DNA from: an uncultured Lachnospiraceae bacterium
Lineage (GTDB): Bacteria > Bacillota > Clostridia > Lachnospirales > Lachnospiraceae
Assembly (NCBI GenBank): GCA_910578795.1
Contig: CAJTSD010000008.1
Coordinates: 1 to 64,000, forward strand
Direction of reading: 5' to 3'
Length of the DNA stretch: 64,000 bases
Positions within the stretch are counted from its first letter, which is position 1, and each line of letters starts with the position of its first letter. This document shows, in pieces, positions 52,021-60,972 of this stretch. A program made the position numbers and the translations under genes. The notes under the pieces were generated by a model that worked only from the letters and a program-made list of their open reading frames with translations, did not search any database and was not told the DNA's origin.

Positions 52021-53889
52021 TTATTCTTTTGTAAAATTCGTTTCAGAAAGCTGTGTGCCGTAAAAAGCGCCTCTTATAACCGTATCCAAACCCTCACAGC
52101 CTGTAAGTCCCGTAAGCGAACTGCAGTTCCGAAAAGCCTCCGCATTAATCCTTGTCACAGAAACAGGAACATCCACATCCAAAATCTCACTGTGTCCTTT
52201 AAATACCTCCGAACCGATCTGCTTTACGCCCTCTGGAATCTGCACGTGCTCACTGTTTCCTCTGTATGCAAGCAGAATACTGTCCCCGACAATCAGAAAA
52301 TCGTTCTCATCGCCCGTGGCATTTCCATTCTTCCACTCACTCAGCCATTTTGTTCCTTCAAACGCCTTCGTTCCAACAGTTGCTACCGTATCAGCAATCG
52401 TCACCGTATCAAGATTGGCACACGACATAAACGCGCCGTACTCAATTCTCGTAACACCGTCAGGAATATCAATCGCTTTTAATCCGCTTTCCGCAAATGC
52501 AAGCCTTCCTATACTTTTTATTGTCGCACTAATCTCATAATTCGTCAAACTTTTTTGCTTGTAAAATTTTCGCTGCGGAATATATTCTTCACTGTTTGGA
52601 CTGCTTTCATCATAGCTTATGCTAACATCTGTTTCCTCTTTTTTTGCCGCTTCAGATTCCGTCACAACATCCGCCTTCACCCCGTCCGGCAGACCATACA
52701 CCTGACCGTCATGATTATTCATCAGCATGACCGCCTTGCCTGTCGAAATAATCGTCTTTCCTATTACATTATCGCTTTCAGGTACGTCAAGCGGGTGAAT
52801 ATAATTCTTAGCGCTCTCAAAGCCGCTCTCATTTTCATTCTTATCTGATTCCGTTTCCTCCGATGTCTCTGTTTCAATCTCGGTAACCGTTGTAATCGTT
52901 GTCACACTTGTGTCAGTAGTGCTGTTTTCTCCGCCTCCCGATACGTCCGGCAGTTCCTCTAAATCCTCATTGCTGTCCATAAAATCCGTCGGATATTCCT
53001 TTTCATAAATAACCGTTATCTTCCGTTCACTGCCAAAGGTATCCGCTGTCGTTGCTTTTGTCGTAAAAATCTTCACGTTCGGGCTTCCTGAAAAAGCAGT
53101 CCTGTCAATTTCACTCACTGACGCGGGGATTGATACCTGTGCCAGCTTTTCATTGTTCGCAAAAGCCCTCTCCTGAATAGAGCCCACGGAATCCATGAGT
53201 GATACATTCTCCACAGAACCCATGTTTGTCATCGCATATTTGGGAATACTCTTAATCCGGTCAGAAAGCTTTACATTTTTGACATTCTGCAAATTCCAAA
53301 ATGCATAGGTGTCCATCTCCTCTACCGTTTCAGGCATTACATAATTTTCGCCTTTACGCGCAGGAAGCACCTGATAAAGCATTGTCATTGTCCCATTATA
53401 AATTGCACCATTATAATAAGTAAGGTAACTGTTCTCTTCATCCAGCATCACTTTCGCAAGGCTGTCACAGTTCGTAAACACGCCCGTGCCCCATGAGCTG
53501 ACATTTTTTCCGATTTGTGCCGTCGTCAACGCCGTACAACCCTCAAACGCACCGGGACCGACCTTTGTAATCCTGTCGGAAAGAATAATATTGGCAAGCG
53601 CCGTACAATCCTTAAACGCGTTATAGGATATCGCTGTCACACTGTCGGGAATCGTAACACCTTTTAGCGTTTCGTTTCCCGCAAATGCCTCCTCCCCGAT
53701 TACCGTAACCGTATCAGGGATACTGACATAAGCGTCAGTCCCCAGATACGAAGTAAGTGTTGTTCCGTTGATGCGAAACGCATCGTCTCCCGCGGCGTCC
53801 ACTCCGCCGCCGATTCCAAAAGCCACACCGACAAAAGCAAGAACGCCGAGCATTATCACGCCCGCAAGGGCTATCAGCCTATTTTTCAT
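52021..53889 (-). CDS. BspA-type LRR protein with two repeat blocks
   Basis: A 622-residue protein with an N-terminal helix (about 5-28), a first LRR_5 block (about 45-290), a Ser/Thr/Glu-rich linker (about 310-450) with a TTITTVTEIETETSEETES stretch, and a second LRR_5 block (about 460-622). The repeat pattern is IPDSVTAISYNAFKDCTAL. No C-terminal anchor is seen. AAAGGAG lies six bases from the ATG. It starts 11 bases after the stop of the 1876-residue LRR gene, so the genes are one transcript. Confidence 0.85.
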   Translation of the reverse strand: MKNRLIALAGVIMLGVLAFVGVAFGIGGGVDAAGDDAFRINGTTLTSYLGTDAYVSIPDTVTVIGEEAFAGNETLKGVTIPDSVTAISYNAFKDCTALANIILSDRITKVGPGAFEGCTALTTAQIGKNVSSWGTGVFTNCDSLAKVMLDEENSYLTYYNGAIYNGTMTMLYQVLPARKGENYVMPETVEEMDTYAFWNLQNVKNVKLSDRIKSIPKYAMTNMGSVENVSLMDSVGSIQERAFANNEKLAQVSIPASVSEIDRTAFSGSPNVKIFTTKATTADTFGSERKITVIYEKEYPTDFMDSNEDLEELPDVSGGGENSTTDTSVTTITTVTEIETETSEETESDKNENESGFESAKNYIHPLDVPESDNVIGKTIISTGKAVMLMNNHDGQVYGLPDGVKADVVTESEAAKKEETDVSISYDESSPNSEEYIPQRKFYKQKSLTNYEISATIKSIGRLAFAESGLKAIDIPDGVTRIEYGAFMSCANLDTVTIADTVATVGTKAFEGTKWLSEWKNGNATGDENDFLIVGDSILLAYRGNSEHVQIPEGVKQIGSEVFKGHSEILDVDVPVSVTRINAEAFRNCSSLTGLTGCEGLDTVIRGAFYGTQLSETNFTKE

Positions 53890-53900
53890 ATGCTTCTCCT

Positions 53901-56900
53901 TTATGCTGTTTTAAAGTTCCTCTTTCTGCGGCTGTCACTTGTTGCAAATAAGATAATGGAAAGACAAGCCATACCGGTTGCAAGGAACCATTTCGGATGA
54001 ATCGGATCACCTGTTGACGGTGTCTGGTCCAGTGTCTGTCCCGCAATCAGATTATTGGTATCCACATAAATGACATACGGTGAAAAATGTGGAGGTACAA
54101 AGGAAATACATGCAATTCCGTCAATTGTCGTAAACCGCGGTGTCAGCTGCTGCAGATTTCCATTATCACATGCCGCAACTCTTGCGTTTCCTCCGTACTG
54201 TATCAGCACATCGGGAATCGGCATGGTAACGGTGATGTTAAGTCCATAGGTATCTGTAATCTTGTTTTGACCGGTTGAGTCATAAAGCGATATATCCATC
54301 GGGAAATACGCAAGTCCGTCAAGCGAACCATATCTGTTAATCAAAGACTCTTCCACCGCTGCCGTAGCTTCTGCTGACTCTGTAATCCGTACAATAAAAT
54401 TGTCTGTCGAACCGTCAACCGTAATGGATGCCACATCCTTATTGGATACTCCATTCTTTGTAATATATATTTTGTTTCCGTTATTATTATCCGTTGTACC
54501 CGGCTGGTTTGTCACGGTGCCTGTCGTTCCTGTTGTCGTAGTTGTACCCGAGCTGCTTGGTCTGCTGGTTACTGTCGTCGTGTTTGTGCTTGTACCCGGT
54601 CTTCTTGTAGGTCTATCGTCATCATCATCGTCGTCATCGTCATCATCACTGCCAACCCTTGTTTTATAGTTTGCAGTTACCGTCACATCTGCCTCCGGCA
54701 TCACAAGTGTAGTTGTTGCCGACGTAGCGTTGGCAAATCCTAAACTGGTACTGTTACTTGTCCACTTACTGAACACCTTACTTGACGTGTCCGGTGCATA
54801 CGCTGAAATCGTTACTGTTTCGCCTTTTTTATACTCGCCAGTACCACTTCCGTAGTTTACCGTAAGCTTATACTTCTTCTCCTTATCCGGATTATTCGGG
54901 TCATCCGGATCATCACCGCCGCCATTTTTATTTTGGTTCGCAGTTACCTTTACATCCGCATTCGGCATTCTAAAGGTTATCATGGACTGCGTTACGGCGC
55001 TTTGGAAGTTTCCTGTATAATTTGCATTATCTCCCTCTGCTGTTCCGACTGCCGACCAATATGAGAATTTTTTCTCGTCGCTTGCCCTTAAAATAATATT
55101 TTCTCCGCCTGCTACGTTATCACCGCTTTTAAGCTGTTTTGTGCCTACCATTGCTTCCGCGTTTTCAAATTCAAACTTAAATTCGCCCTCTGAAACGATA
55201 TTATCCGGATTCGACACATAGTACGGATAGTAAAGCCTGTCCTCTTTAATGCCTACAAACGCTTCATCTCCTGCATTTGTACCCTGATATACACTGTTTC
55301 CTACCTTGCACATCCAGTACTGGAACGAAAGTCCGTTCTCCGCGGGCGCTTCCGGAATATCCCTTGCTTCCAAATCATAAGGAACATTATCCTTAACCTC
55401 TACCGAGAAGGAAGAAATGGTCTTCATGTCCTTATCCACAAATTCTATATGGTAGGTACTTCCGTAATCCTTAAAATGAATTTTATCGCCATAGCTCTTT
55501 CTAAGTGTGTCATAAGAATGCCACAGATTGGTATGGGAACCATCCTCATTGAACTCAACGCCTACAATAAATACATTCTTTGTTCCGTCTACCGCATCCG
55601 CAGTAATCACGCAGTCGCCTGTCGGAATCGTCAGCTCAATACCATCAAACACGCCAACCAACGCTCCAGTATCAATCTGCCTTATGGTCTGCGGGAATAT
55701 AATCCGACTAAGGTTTTCATCATTCCGGAAGCAGTCTGTCGGTACTTCTATAATTTTGGTATTGCTTAAATCAATATTTTTGATATTTGTATTATTTGCA
55801 AATGCACTTGGTGCAATTGTTGTTACATTCGGTAAAATCTCATCCGCCAAAATGGAATCCGCCAAATAGTTTCCGCCCATTCCACGACCTTCAAGCAGCT
55901 CCATAATCTCGTAATCCGTATTGGTGTCATCACCCTTATTTTTATATAATATCAAATTGCTGAATGCATATTTTGCGTTCTGTCCCAAATCAATATTATA
56001 CATACTCTTGCAGTTTCTAAACGGAAGTGTTCCTATGTTCTGGAGTTCCGCGCTAAAACCTGCTGTCATCAGATTTTCGCAGCTGTCAAATGCATAGTCA
56101 GGAAGACTGTCTACTGTAGGCATTTTTACGTTTGTGAGATAATCATTTCCTGCATCGTAATCCTCAGCATAGTCATGTCCGTCATAGGTGTTTCCAATCA
56201 GTCCCCCTCCGGCATTTGTAATCGCGTAAGTCTCGGAAATTTCCCTTGATACATTAATATCAGACTCATCAAAGTATCCGCTGAACAGTCCGCCCCTTGC
56301 CACGTTATCATCGCCATAAGCTGATGCGTAAGAAGAATCCGCAACATATTTATCCTCGGAATACAATTTCGTAATATCACGATTCGACGAATTTCTGATA
56401 TCACTGGAAAGCGGTGTCGCCACATAGAGCTTCGCAGTTCCACTCAGATTGCCCTCCGTAAAAATATACTGGTTCTTTACATAAAAGCTGTCCTGACTGT
56501 TTCTGTCGTTTTTATAAAAACCCTTCTTCTCCTTTGTATCCTCATATTCTTCATCACTTGCCGTATCAATGCTGTCAATTCCCCTAGGGAGATCAATATT
56601 CAAAGCGCCTCTGACAATATCCGTTTCCGTGAAGCCATTCTCCTCACCGTTTAAATAAAAGTCCTCAAACGCCTCCTGAATACTGTAATTTGTACCATAC
56701 ATTTCCTTAATGTACTCGCTGTTAATCAAGTCAATTTCATCATAGTGAGGATAATCCACAAGTGTGGCTTTTCCTGTCAGCTCATTCCTGATAACCGTCA
56801 GGTTCTTCGGCTCGTCCGATTTATAGCAGATATGTGCACCTGTTGAGGTCATCTTACTGCTCTGCTCACTCATCGCAAGCTCAAACGGTGCATAGCCGCT

Positions 56901-59531
56901 GTGGATTGCCCCGTGGAACGTCAAATGCTCTGACTGGGTATTGAACGCGTCATCTCCTATTTTTAAGTTTGCTTCCCAGTATTCATCCTCATCACCTAAG
57001 AACTCAATCCCCTTGCCAATCTGGCTGAATTCTACATTTTCAAGCCGCTCGCAACCCGCAAAGGCACTGTCTTCAATTGATGTTACCGGACTTCCGATAT
57101 AAACCCATTCCAGATTCGGACAAGCCTCAAAAGCCCTTGCTCCGATGGTTTCAATATATCCATCCTCTATGACAATCTTATAAATCTTTTCTTTAACTTC
57201 ACCCTCAAAACAATTCTCACCGATTGCAACAATCTTATAGCCGCCTACTTCGTTCGGAATGGTTACCGGGATTCTTTCATTCACTTTCTGAACGGTGCCG
57301 TTTACGGTATATTTTGAAAGGATTGCAGTATCTGTACCTTCTATAATATCTATTTTTGCCACATACTGACCGCCGCGATAGCCAAGCTCAATATGATCGC
57401 CCTCTTCATCCGTATATTTATAGGGAACCGGCGCCCATTCACCATCCAGCATATAACCTAAGATACCTGTCCAGGATGACTGTCTTGGAACGGCAGGATC
57501 ACCGCCTCCGCTGAATGCAGGTCCTTCCACGATAAACTTGTCATTTCTCACATCAGAGAACAACTGTACGTCAAGCACTTTACCGTTTACATAACTGTCA
57601 TATCCCAACGATGCCGTCTCAAATACTGCCTTTTCAAGATTATAGCAGCCCCTTAATGTATTCGCAGGAATTGTACCAATCATACCAGCCGGAAATGTTA
57701 CTGATTTCAGATTCTGTCTTCCTGCAAGAATATAATCATATCCGCATTTATTGGAATTATAATCAATTGACTTGTTCCCCTTAGGAAACCGGAACTCAAG
57801 CGCTGCATCCCTGCCTTCCGGCATTTTCTCAATGGAAAATGCACCCTGGGCAATCTCGTACTGCTTTCCTTCATCTTCAAAAGCAAGCTCACTCAATGCC
57901 TCACAGTTATAAAATGCATATTGTTCGATTTTTACATCACTGTTTCCGCCTGCCACAAATTTCACAGACGCCAGCGAATGATTCTGTGCAAAGCATCCAG
58001 CTTCCACATTCGTCGCTGATGCAGGAATTTCCACTGCTTTCATTTTGGTATTTAAAAATGCATTTACACCCAGCTTTAATGGAGCTGCCGCGGATGACGT
58101 ATTGGAAAAGGTCACCGTATTCAGCGTTGAATTTGCAAACGCACTGTCGCCAATTAAATCGCAGCCGTCCGGATCCGTGTTAATGGTTGCGCTTGCAAGA
58201 TTCTGACATCCCTCAAATGCCTCCGCACCGATAAATGTCACAGAAACAGGTGTTTCGATGCTTGCAACGGAAGACCCCTGAAATGCTCTTTGTTTGATTC
58301 CGACTATATTGGTTGTATCCGTAGCAAGATAACCGGAATCCGTATACTGTCCACTTGCAGCATTCAGTCCTGTTTTTAAAACAGCCAAATAAACCGGTGT
58401 ATTGCCGTGACTTCCTTTTACAAGGTCAAAGTTTTTTAAATTATGATTTCCATCTATTCCAAAATACTGGCAAATAATATAGTTATATACGGACTTAAGA
58501 CCGTTTGAACCTACTGCAAAGTCCTCCTGTGAAATCGTAAATTTCGCGGTATCCTGATACAGCTTGTCCATCTCAGCCCGAAACGTATTCCAAGTATCCA
58601 CTTCCTTCTGCGTCAGTTCCGGATATTTTGTAACCTTTGTTGTAGTAGTCGTTCCCGTATCCGGATCGGTTGTCTCAACGGCTTCCTCAGTCGGTCCAAC
58701 TTTCACTTTATCATATATACCAGCTATCTCATCAATTTTATCATTGTATTCTTTTAAAGCACCTCTGACATATGCCGCCACTGCATCCGCCTCGCAGTTT
58801 TCCATAAGATCTTTTGCGGTAGTATCCGCAAGCTTATGGTCATATCCTTGTGAATTGTCAGTAACATCCACATTCTGTGCTTTATTTGAAGGGGTTATAG
58901 TATCAGTTCCTGTATAGGTATCCAGCAATCGTTTCACACCCACAATATCTTCGAGTGTCTTTGCCGGTGTCCCTTCCGCATCCGTATCTAACAAATACTG
59001 ATTCTTTCCTGAATCAAACTTAAAAGACGCGCTATCACCTTCATCAAACGTAACCGAAATCTCATTTACTCCAAAATCCCTGTCAAGGCTTTCGTTTGTA
59101 ATGTTAAACATCACATAGTTATAATATTCCGTCTCATTGATAACGATATTATCCGCATCTGCCTTTCCGCTCGCAATCGCCTGATTTTTGCTTGTGTTCA
59201 ATGTTGCTTTATAGACATCCCTGATGTTTGCATTGCCATCCACTTGCTGAATCGTTACTTCATCACCAGAATATGGTTCTGCCTCATTTTTTTCAAAATA
59301 GCTGACATCATACTTGCTCACACCATTCATCTCATCCTGATAACGCTCCTTGATATCAAAATTTGAATTCAGCGCAAGCGCCTCGATATCATCCTCCGCC
59401 GCAAGCATTGTGCCAAGGTTCTCTACCGGTATCGCAGCCACAACAATCGCCATAATCATCGTAATCGCCGCAATCGTGCGCTTGATCCTCCTTCTGAGCT
59501 TGTAATTCTTTCTCTTCCTGTTCTTAGCCAT
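53901..59531 (-). CDS. Giant sortase-anchored BspA-type LRR surface protein
   Basis: About 1876 residues: signal peptide (about 18-48), a coiled N-terminal region, many LRR_5 repeats (about 375-1290), two InlB/Listeria-Bacteroides-type repeats (about 1360-1625), an 11-Asp run (1629-1639), a Thr/Ser-rich stalk and a C-terminal sorting signal: TPSTG (1837-1841), a hydrophobic segment and a basic tail (SRRKRN). xPxTG motifs of this type are used by class B sortases of the C. difficile SrtB kind, and such a sortase gene is 32 bases upstream. The ATG at 59531 has GGGGAG seven bases upstream; the frame opens at a GTG five codons earlier. Confidence 0.88.
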   Translation of the reverse strand: MAKNRKRKNYKLRRRIKRTIAAITMIMAIVVAAIPVENLGTMLAAEDDIEALALNSNFDIKERYQDEMNGVSKYDVSYFEKNEAEPYSGDEVTIQQVDGNANIRDVYKATLNTSKNQAIASGKADADNIVINETEYYNYVMFNITNESLDRDFGVNEISVTFDEGDSASFKFDSGKNQYLLDTDAEGTPAKTLEDIVGVKRLLDTYTGTDTITPSNKAQNVDVTDNSQGYDHKLADTTAKDLMENCEADAVAAYVRGALKEYNDKIDEIAGIYDKVKVGPTEEAVETTDPDTGTTTTTKVTKYPELTQKEVDTWNTFRAEMDKLYQDTAKFTISQEDFAVGSNGLKSVYNYIICQYFGIDGNHNLKNFDLVKGSHGNTPVYLAVLKTGLNAASGQYTDSGYLATDTTNIVGIKQRAFQGSSVASIETPVSVTFIGAEAFEGCQNLASATINTDPDGCDLIGDSAFANSTLNTVTFSNTSSAAAPLKLGVNAFLNTKMKAVEIPASATNVEAGCFAQNHSLASVKFVAGGNSDVKIEQYAFYNCEALSELAFEDEGKQYEIAQGAFSIEKMPEGRDAALEFRFPKGNKSIDYNSNKCGYDYILAGRQNLKSVTFPAGMIGTIPANTLRGCYNLEKAVFETASLGYDSYVNGKVLDVQLFSDVRNDKFIVEGPAFSGGGDPAVPRQSSWTGILGYMLDGEWAPVPYKYTDEEGDHIELGYRGGQYVAKIDIIEGTDTAILSKYTVNGTVQKVNERIPVTIPNEVGGYKIVAIGENCFEGEVKEKIYKIVIEDGYIETIGARAFEACPNLEWVYIGSPVTSIEDSAFAGCERLENVEFSQIGKGIEFLGDEDEYWEANLKIGDDAFNTQSEHLTFHGAIHSGYAPFELAMSEQSSKMTSTGAHICYKSDEPKNLTVIRNELTGKATLVDYPHYDEIDLINSEYIKEMYGTNYSIQEAFEDFYLNGEENGFTETDIVRGALNIDLPRGIDSIDTASDEEYEDTKEKKGFYKNDRNSQDSFYVKNQYIFTEGNLSGTAKLYVATPLSSDIRNSSNRDITKLYSEDKYVADSSYASAYGDDNVARGGLFSGYFDESDINVSREISETYAITNAGGGLIGNTYDGHDYAEDYDAGNDYLTNVKMPTVDSLPDYAFDSCENLMTAGFSAELQNIGTLPFRNCKSMYNIDLGQNAKYAFSNLILYKNKGDDTNTDYEIMELLEGRGMGGNYLADSILADEILPNVTTIAPSAFANNTNIKNIDLSNTKIIEVPTDCFRNDENLSRIIFPQTIRQIDTGALVGVFDGIELTIPTGDCVITADAVDGTKNVFIVGVEFNEDGSHTNLWHSYDTLRKSYGDKIHFKDYGSTYHIEFVDKDMKTISSFSVEVKDNVPYDLEARDIPEAPAENGLSFQYWMCKVGNSVYQGTNAGDEAFVGIKEDRLYYPYYVSNPDNIVSEGEFKFEFENAEAMVGTKQLKSGDNVAGGENIILRASDEKKFSYWSAVGTAEGDNANYTGNFQSAVTQSMITFRMPNADVKVTANQNKNGGGDDPDDPNNPDKEKKYKLTVNYGSGTGEYKKGETVTISAYAPDTSSKVFSKWTSNSTSLGFANATSATTTLVMPEADVTVTANYKTRVGSDDDDDDDDDDDRPTRRPGTSTNTTTVTSRPSSSGTTTTTGTTGTVTNQPGTTDNNNGNKIYITKNGVSNKDVASITVDGSTDNFIVRITESAEATAAVEESLINRYGSLDGLAYFPMDISLYDSTGQNKITDTYGLNITVTMPIPDVLIQYGGNARVAACDNGNLQQLTPRFTTIDGIACISFVPPHFSPYVIYVDTNNLIAGQTLDQTPSTGDPIHPKWFLATGMACLSIILFATSDSRRKRNFKTA

Positions 59532-59563
59532 ATTGTTTCTCCCCACTTCTTAATTATTTCTCC

Positions 59564-60769
59564 CTACTTTACCCTTTTGGCAACCACCACGAACCTGCCC
59601 TTCGTCTCCTGATAGTCACAGGTAGACAATGTTAAGAGCTCATCGCCGTAGGCCGCCGTCACTCCTGTATCATATAGCGACAATGCCGACATCTCATTAA
59701 TATAAGAATTAAATTCTTTTTCCGAGCCTGCATTGATAAACTGATAGTATTTGAAATTCACATCCTCTTCCGAATATACTTTCGACCGGAATACATACAT
59801 CACCTGATACGTTCCCTTCTCATATATCGTATCAAACTGTATCGTAGGATGCTCCTCGAAATATGCCTTCTGACTGTATTTGTTCAGCGTTCCAAACATC
59901 TTTCCCGACTTCATATGATGCCCGTACAGGATAATATTGTCGCATCCCTTTATGACATCACACTGGTAATCCATGAAAATGCAGCCGTTTCTGTCCTCCT
60001 CCTGATTAAAGTTGTGATCCAGATAGTATTCATTGTTGACAGTCTGCATCACAGGGTAATCAATTAATGTATCGTCAATTTTTATCCATCCGATTAGCTT
60101 TTTGTTCTTATTGTATATCGCTTCATATTCGGCAAGAATGTCCGGCGTATCCGCGTCATCGCCCGTCAGGTTGATTTGGACTTCTTTTGTCTTGCTTTCC
60201 GCCGCCCTGACTGCGCCTGCTTTTTTTAGCGCCACAAGCTCCTCAAATTCCCGCGCGCTCTTTGCAGCCACCTGATAATACACGCCAAAGTACCCAAAGC
60301 ATGCAATGCACAATACTGCGCACGCTGCCATCACAAGCTTTCGCTTCCGCTCCTTTTTTTTCAGAATCAAAAGGATTTCCTTCTGCATGTCCTCGTCAAA
60401 ATCATCAATCGTCAGCCGTTCTTTCGTATTCTGACCCGTATCCTTTCTCTTTTGGACATTTTTGTGAACCTGCAAGGCATTTTTCAGTTTTTCCTTCCTC
60501 TGCCGTTCCTTTTCCGCCCTCTGCTGCTCCTGCGCCTGGAATTTCTTGTGCAGCTCATAGATGTTGTCATCAAACTGCCGTCCCACGATAGATTCAAAAC
60601 AGTATTTTTCCTGTTTCAGCTCCATATACAGCTTTTCGACATCCTTCGCGTTATCCAAATCGATATTGCCGGTAATGGTATCGATAAGCTTTTTGTCCCG
60701 AAGCGCTGCCTGATACTCTTCAACCGTTCTGAAGCGTCTGCCATCAATAGCCCATTTTATTTCCGCCAT
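59564..60769 (-). CDS. srtB: Class B sortase with long cytoplasmic N-terminal region
   Basis: A 401-residue transpeptidase. A charged, partly coiled cytoplasmic region (1-143) precedes a membrane helix (about 146-166). The extracellular catalytic domain (about 205-401) holds His284 (LYGHHMKSGKMFG), Cys384 (LLTLSTCDY) and Arg392 (GRFVVVAKR). It should join the Thr of an xPxTG signal to the wall; the likely substrate is the LRR protein encoded next to it. Most class B sortases have a short N-terminal tail, so the region of about 140 residues is unusual. GGAAGG lies close to the ATG. It is the first gene of the operon. Confidence 0.92.
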   Translation of the reverse strand: MAEIKWAIDGRRFRTVEEYQAALRDKKLIDTITGNIDLDNAKDVEKLYMELKQEKYCFESIVGRQFDDNIYELHKKFQAQEQQRAEKERQRKEKLKNALQVHKNVQKRKDTGQNTKERLTIDDFDEDMQKEILLILKKKERKRKLVMAACAVLCIACFGYFGVYYQVAAKSAREFEELVALKKAGAVRAAESKTKEVQINLTGDDADTPDILAEYEAIYNKNKKLIGWIKIDDTLIDYPVMQTVNNEYYLDHNFNQEEDRNGCIFMDYQCDVIKGCDNIILYGHHMKSGKMFGTLNKYSQKAYFEEHPTIQFDTIYEKGTYQVMYVFRSKVYSEEDVNFKYYQFINAGSEKEFNSYINEMSALSLYDTGVTAAYGDELLTLSTCDYQETKGRFVVVAKRVK

Positions 60770-60852
60770 TTTCCTTCCCTTCCCCTTACGATATTAATTT
60801 CCCTATTATTATTATCGCACAAATTTCGCAATTAGTTTACATATATATTATT

Positions 60853-60880
60853 ATTTTACTATATTTTCTGTTAATTTCAA
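60853..60880 (-). promoter_or_regulatory. Promoter of the sortase/LRR operon
   Basis: TTGAAA (60875-60880) and TAAAAT (60853-60858) on the minus strand with 16-base spacing, about 90 bases upstream of the srtB ATG. Confidence 0.45.
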
Positions 60881-60923
60881 GTGTTTTTGTAATATTCATG
60901 ACAAATTGCGCAAAATGCACAAG

Positions 60924-60961
60924 AAAAACAGCACCTTTCCAATCCAAAAGATGCTGTTTTT
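60924..60961 (-). terminator. Terminator of the Ig-like repeat gene
   Basis: AAAAACAGCA (60924-60933) and TGCTGTTTTT (60952-60961) are perfect ten-base arms, with four more pairs after one mismatch. It lies 11 bases after the stop at 60973, and the T-run on minus fits a rho-independent terminator. Confidence 0.8.
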
Positions 60962-60972
60962 GTTATCACTTT

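Noticed and set aside
54615..54647. Short tandem repeat taken for a CRISPR or satellite array
   Set aside because: It is an in-frame aspartate run inside a coding sequence with no spacers.
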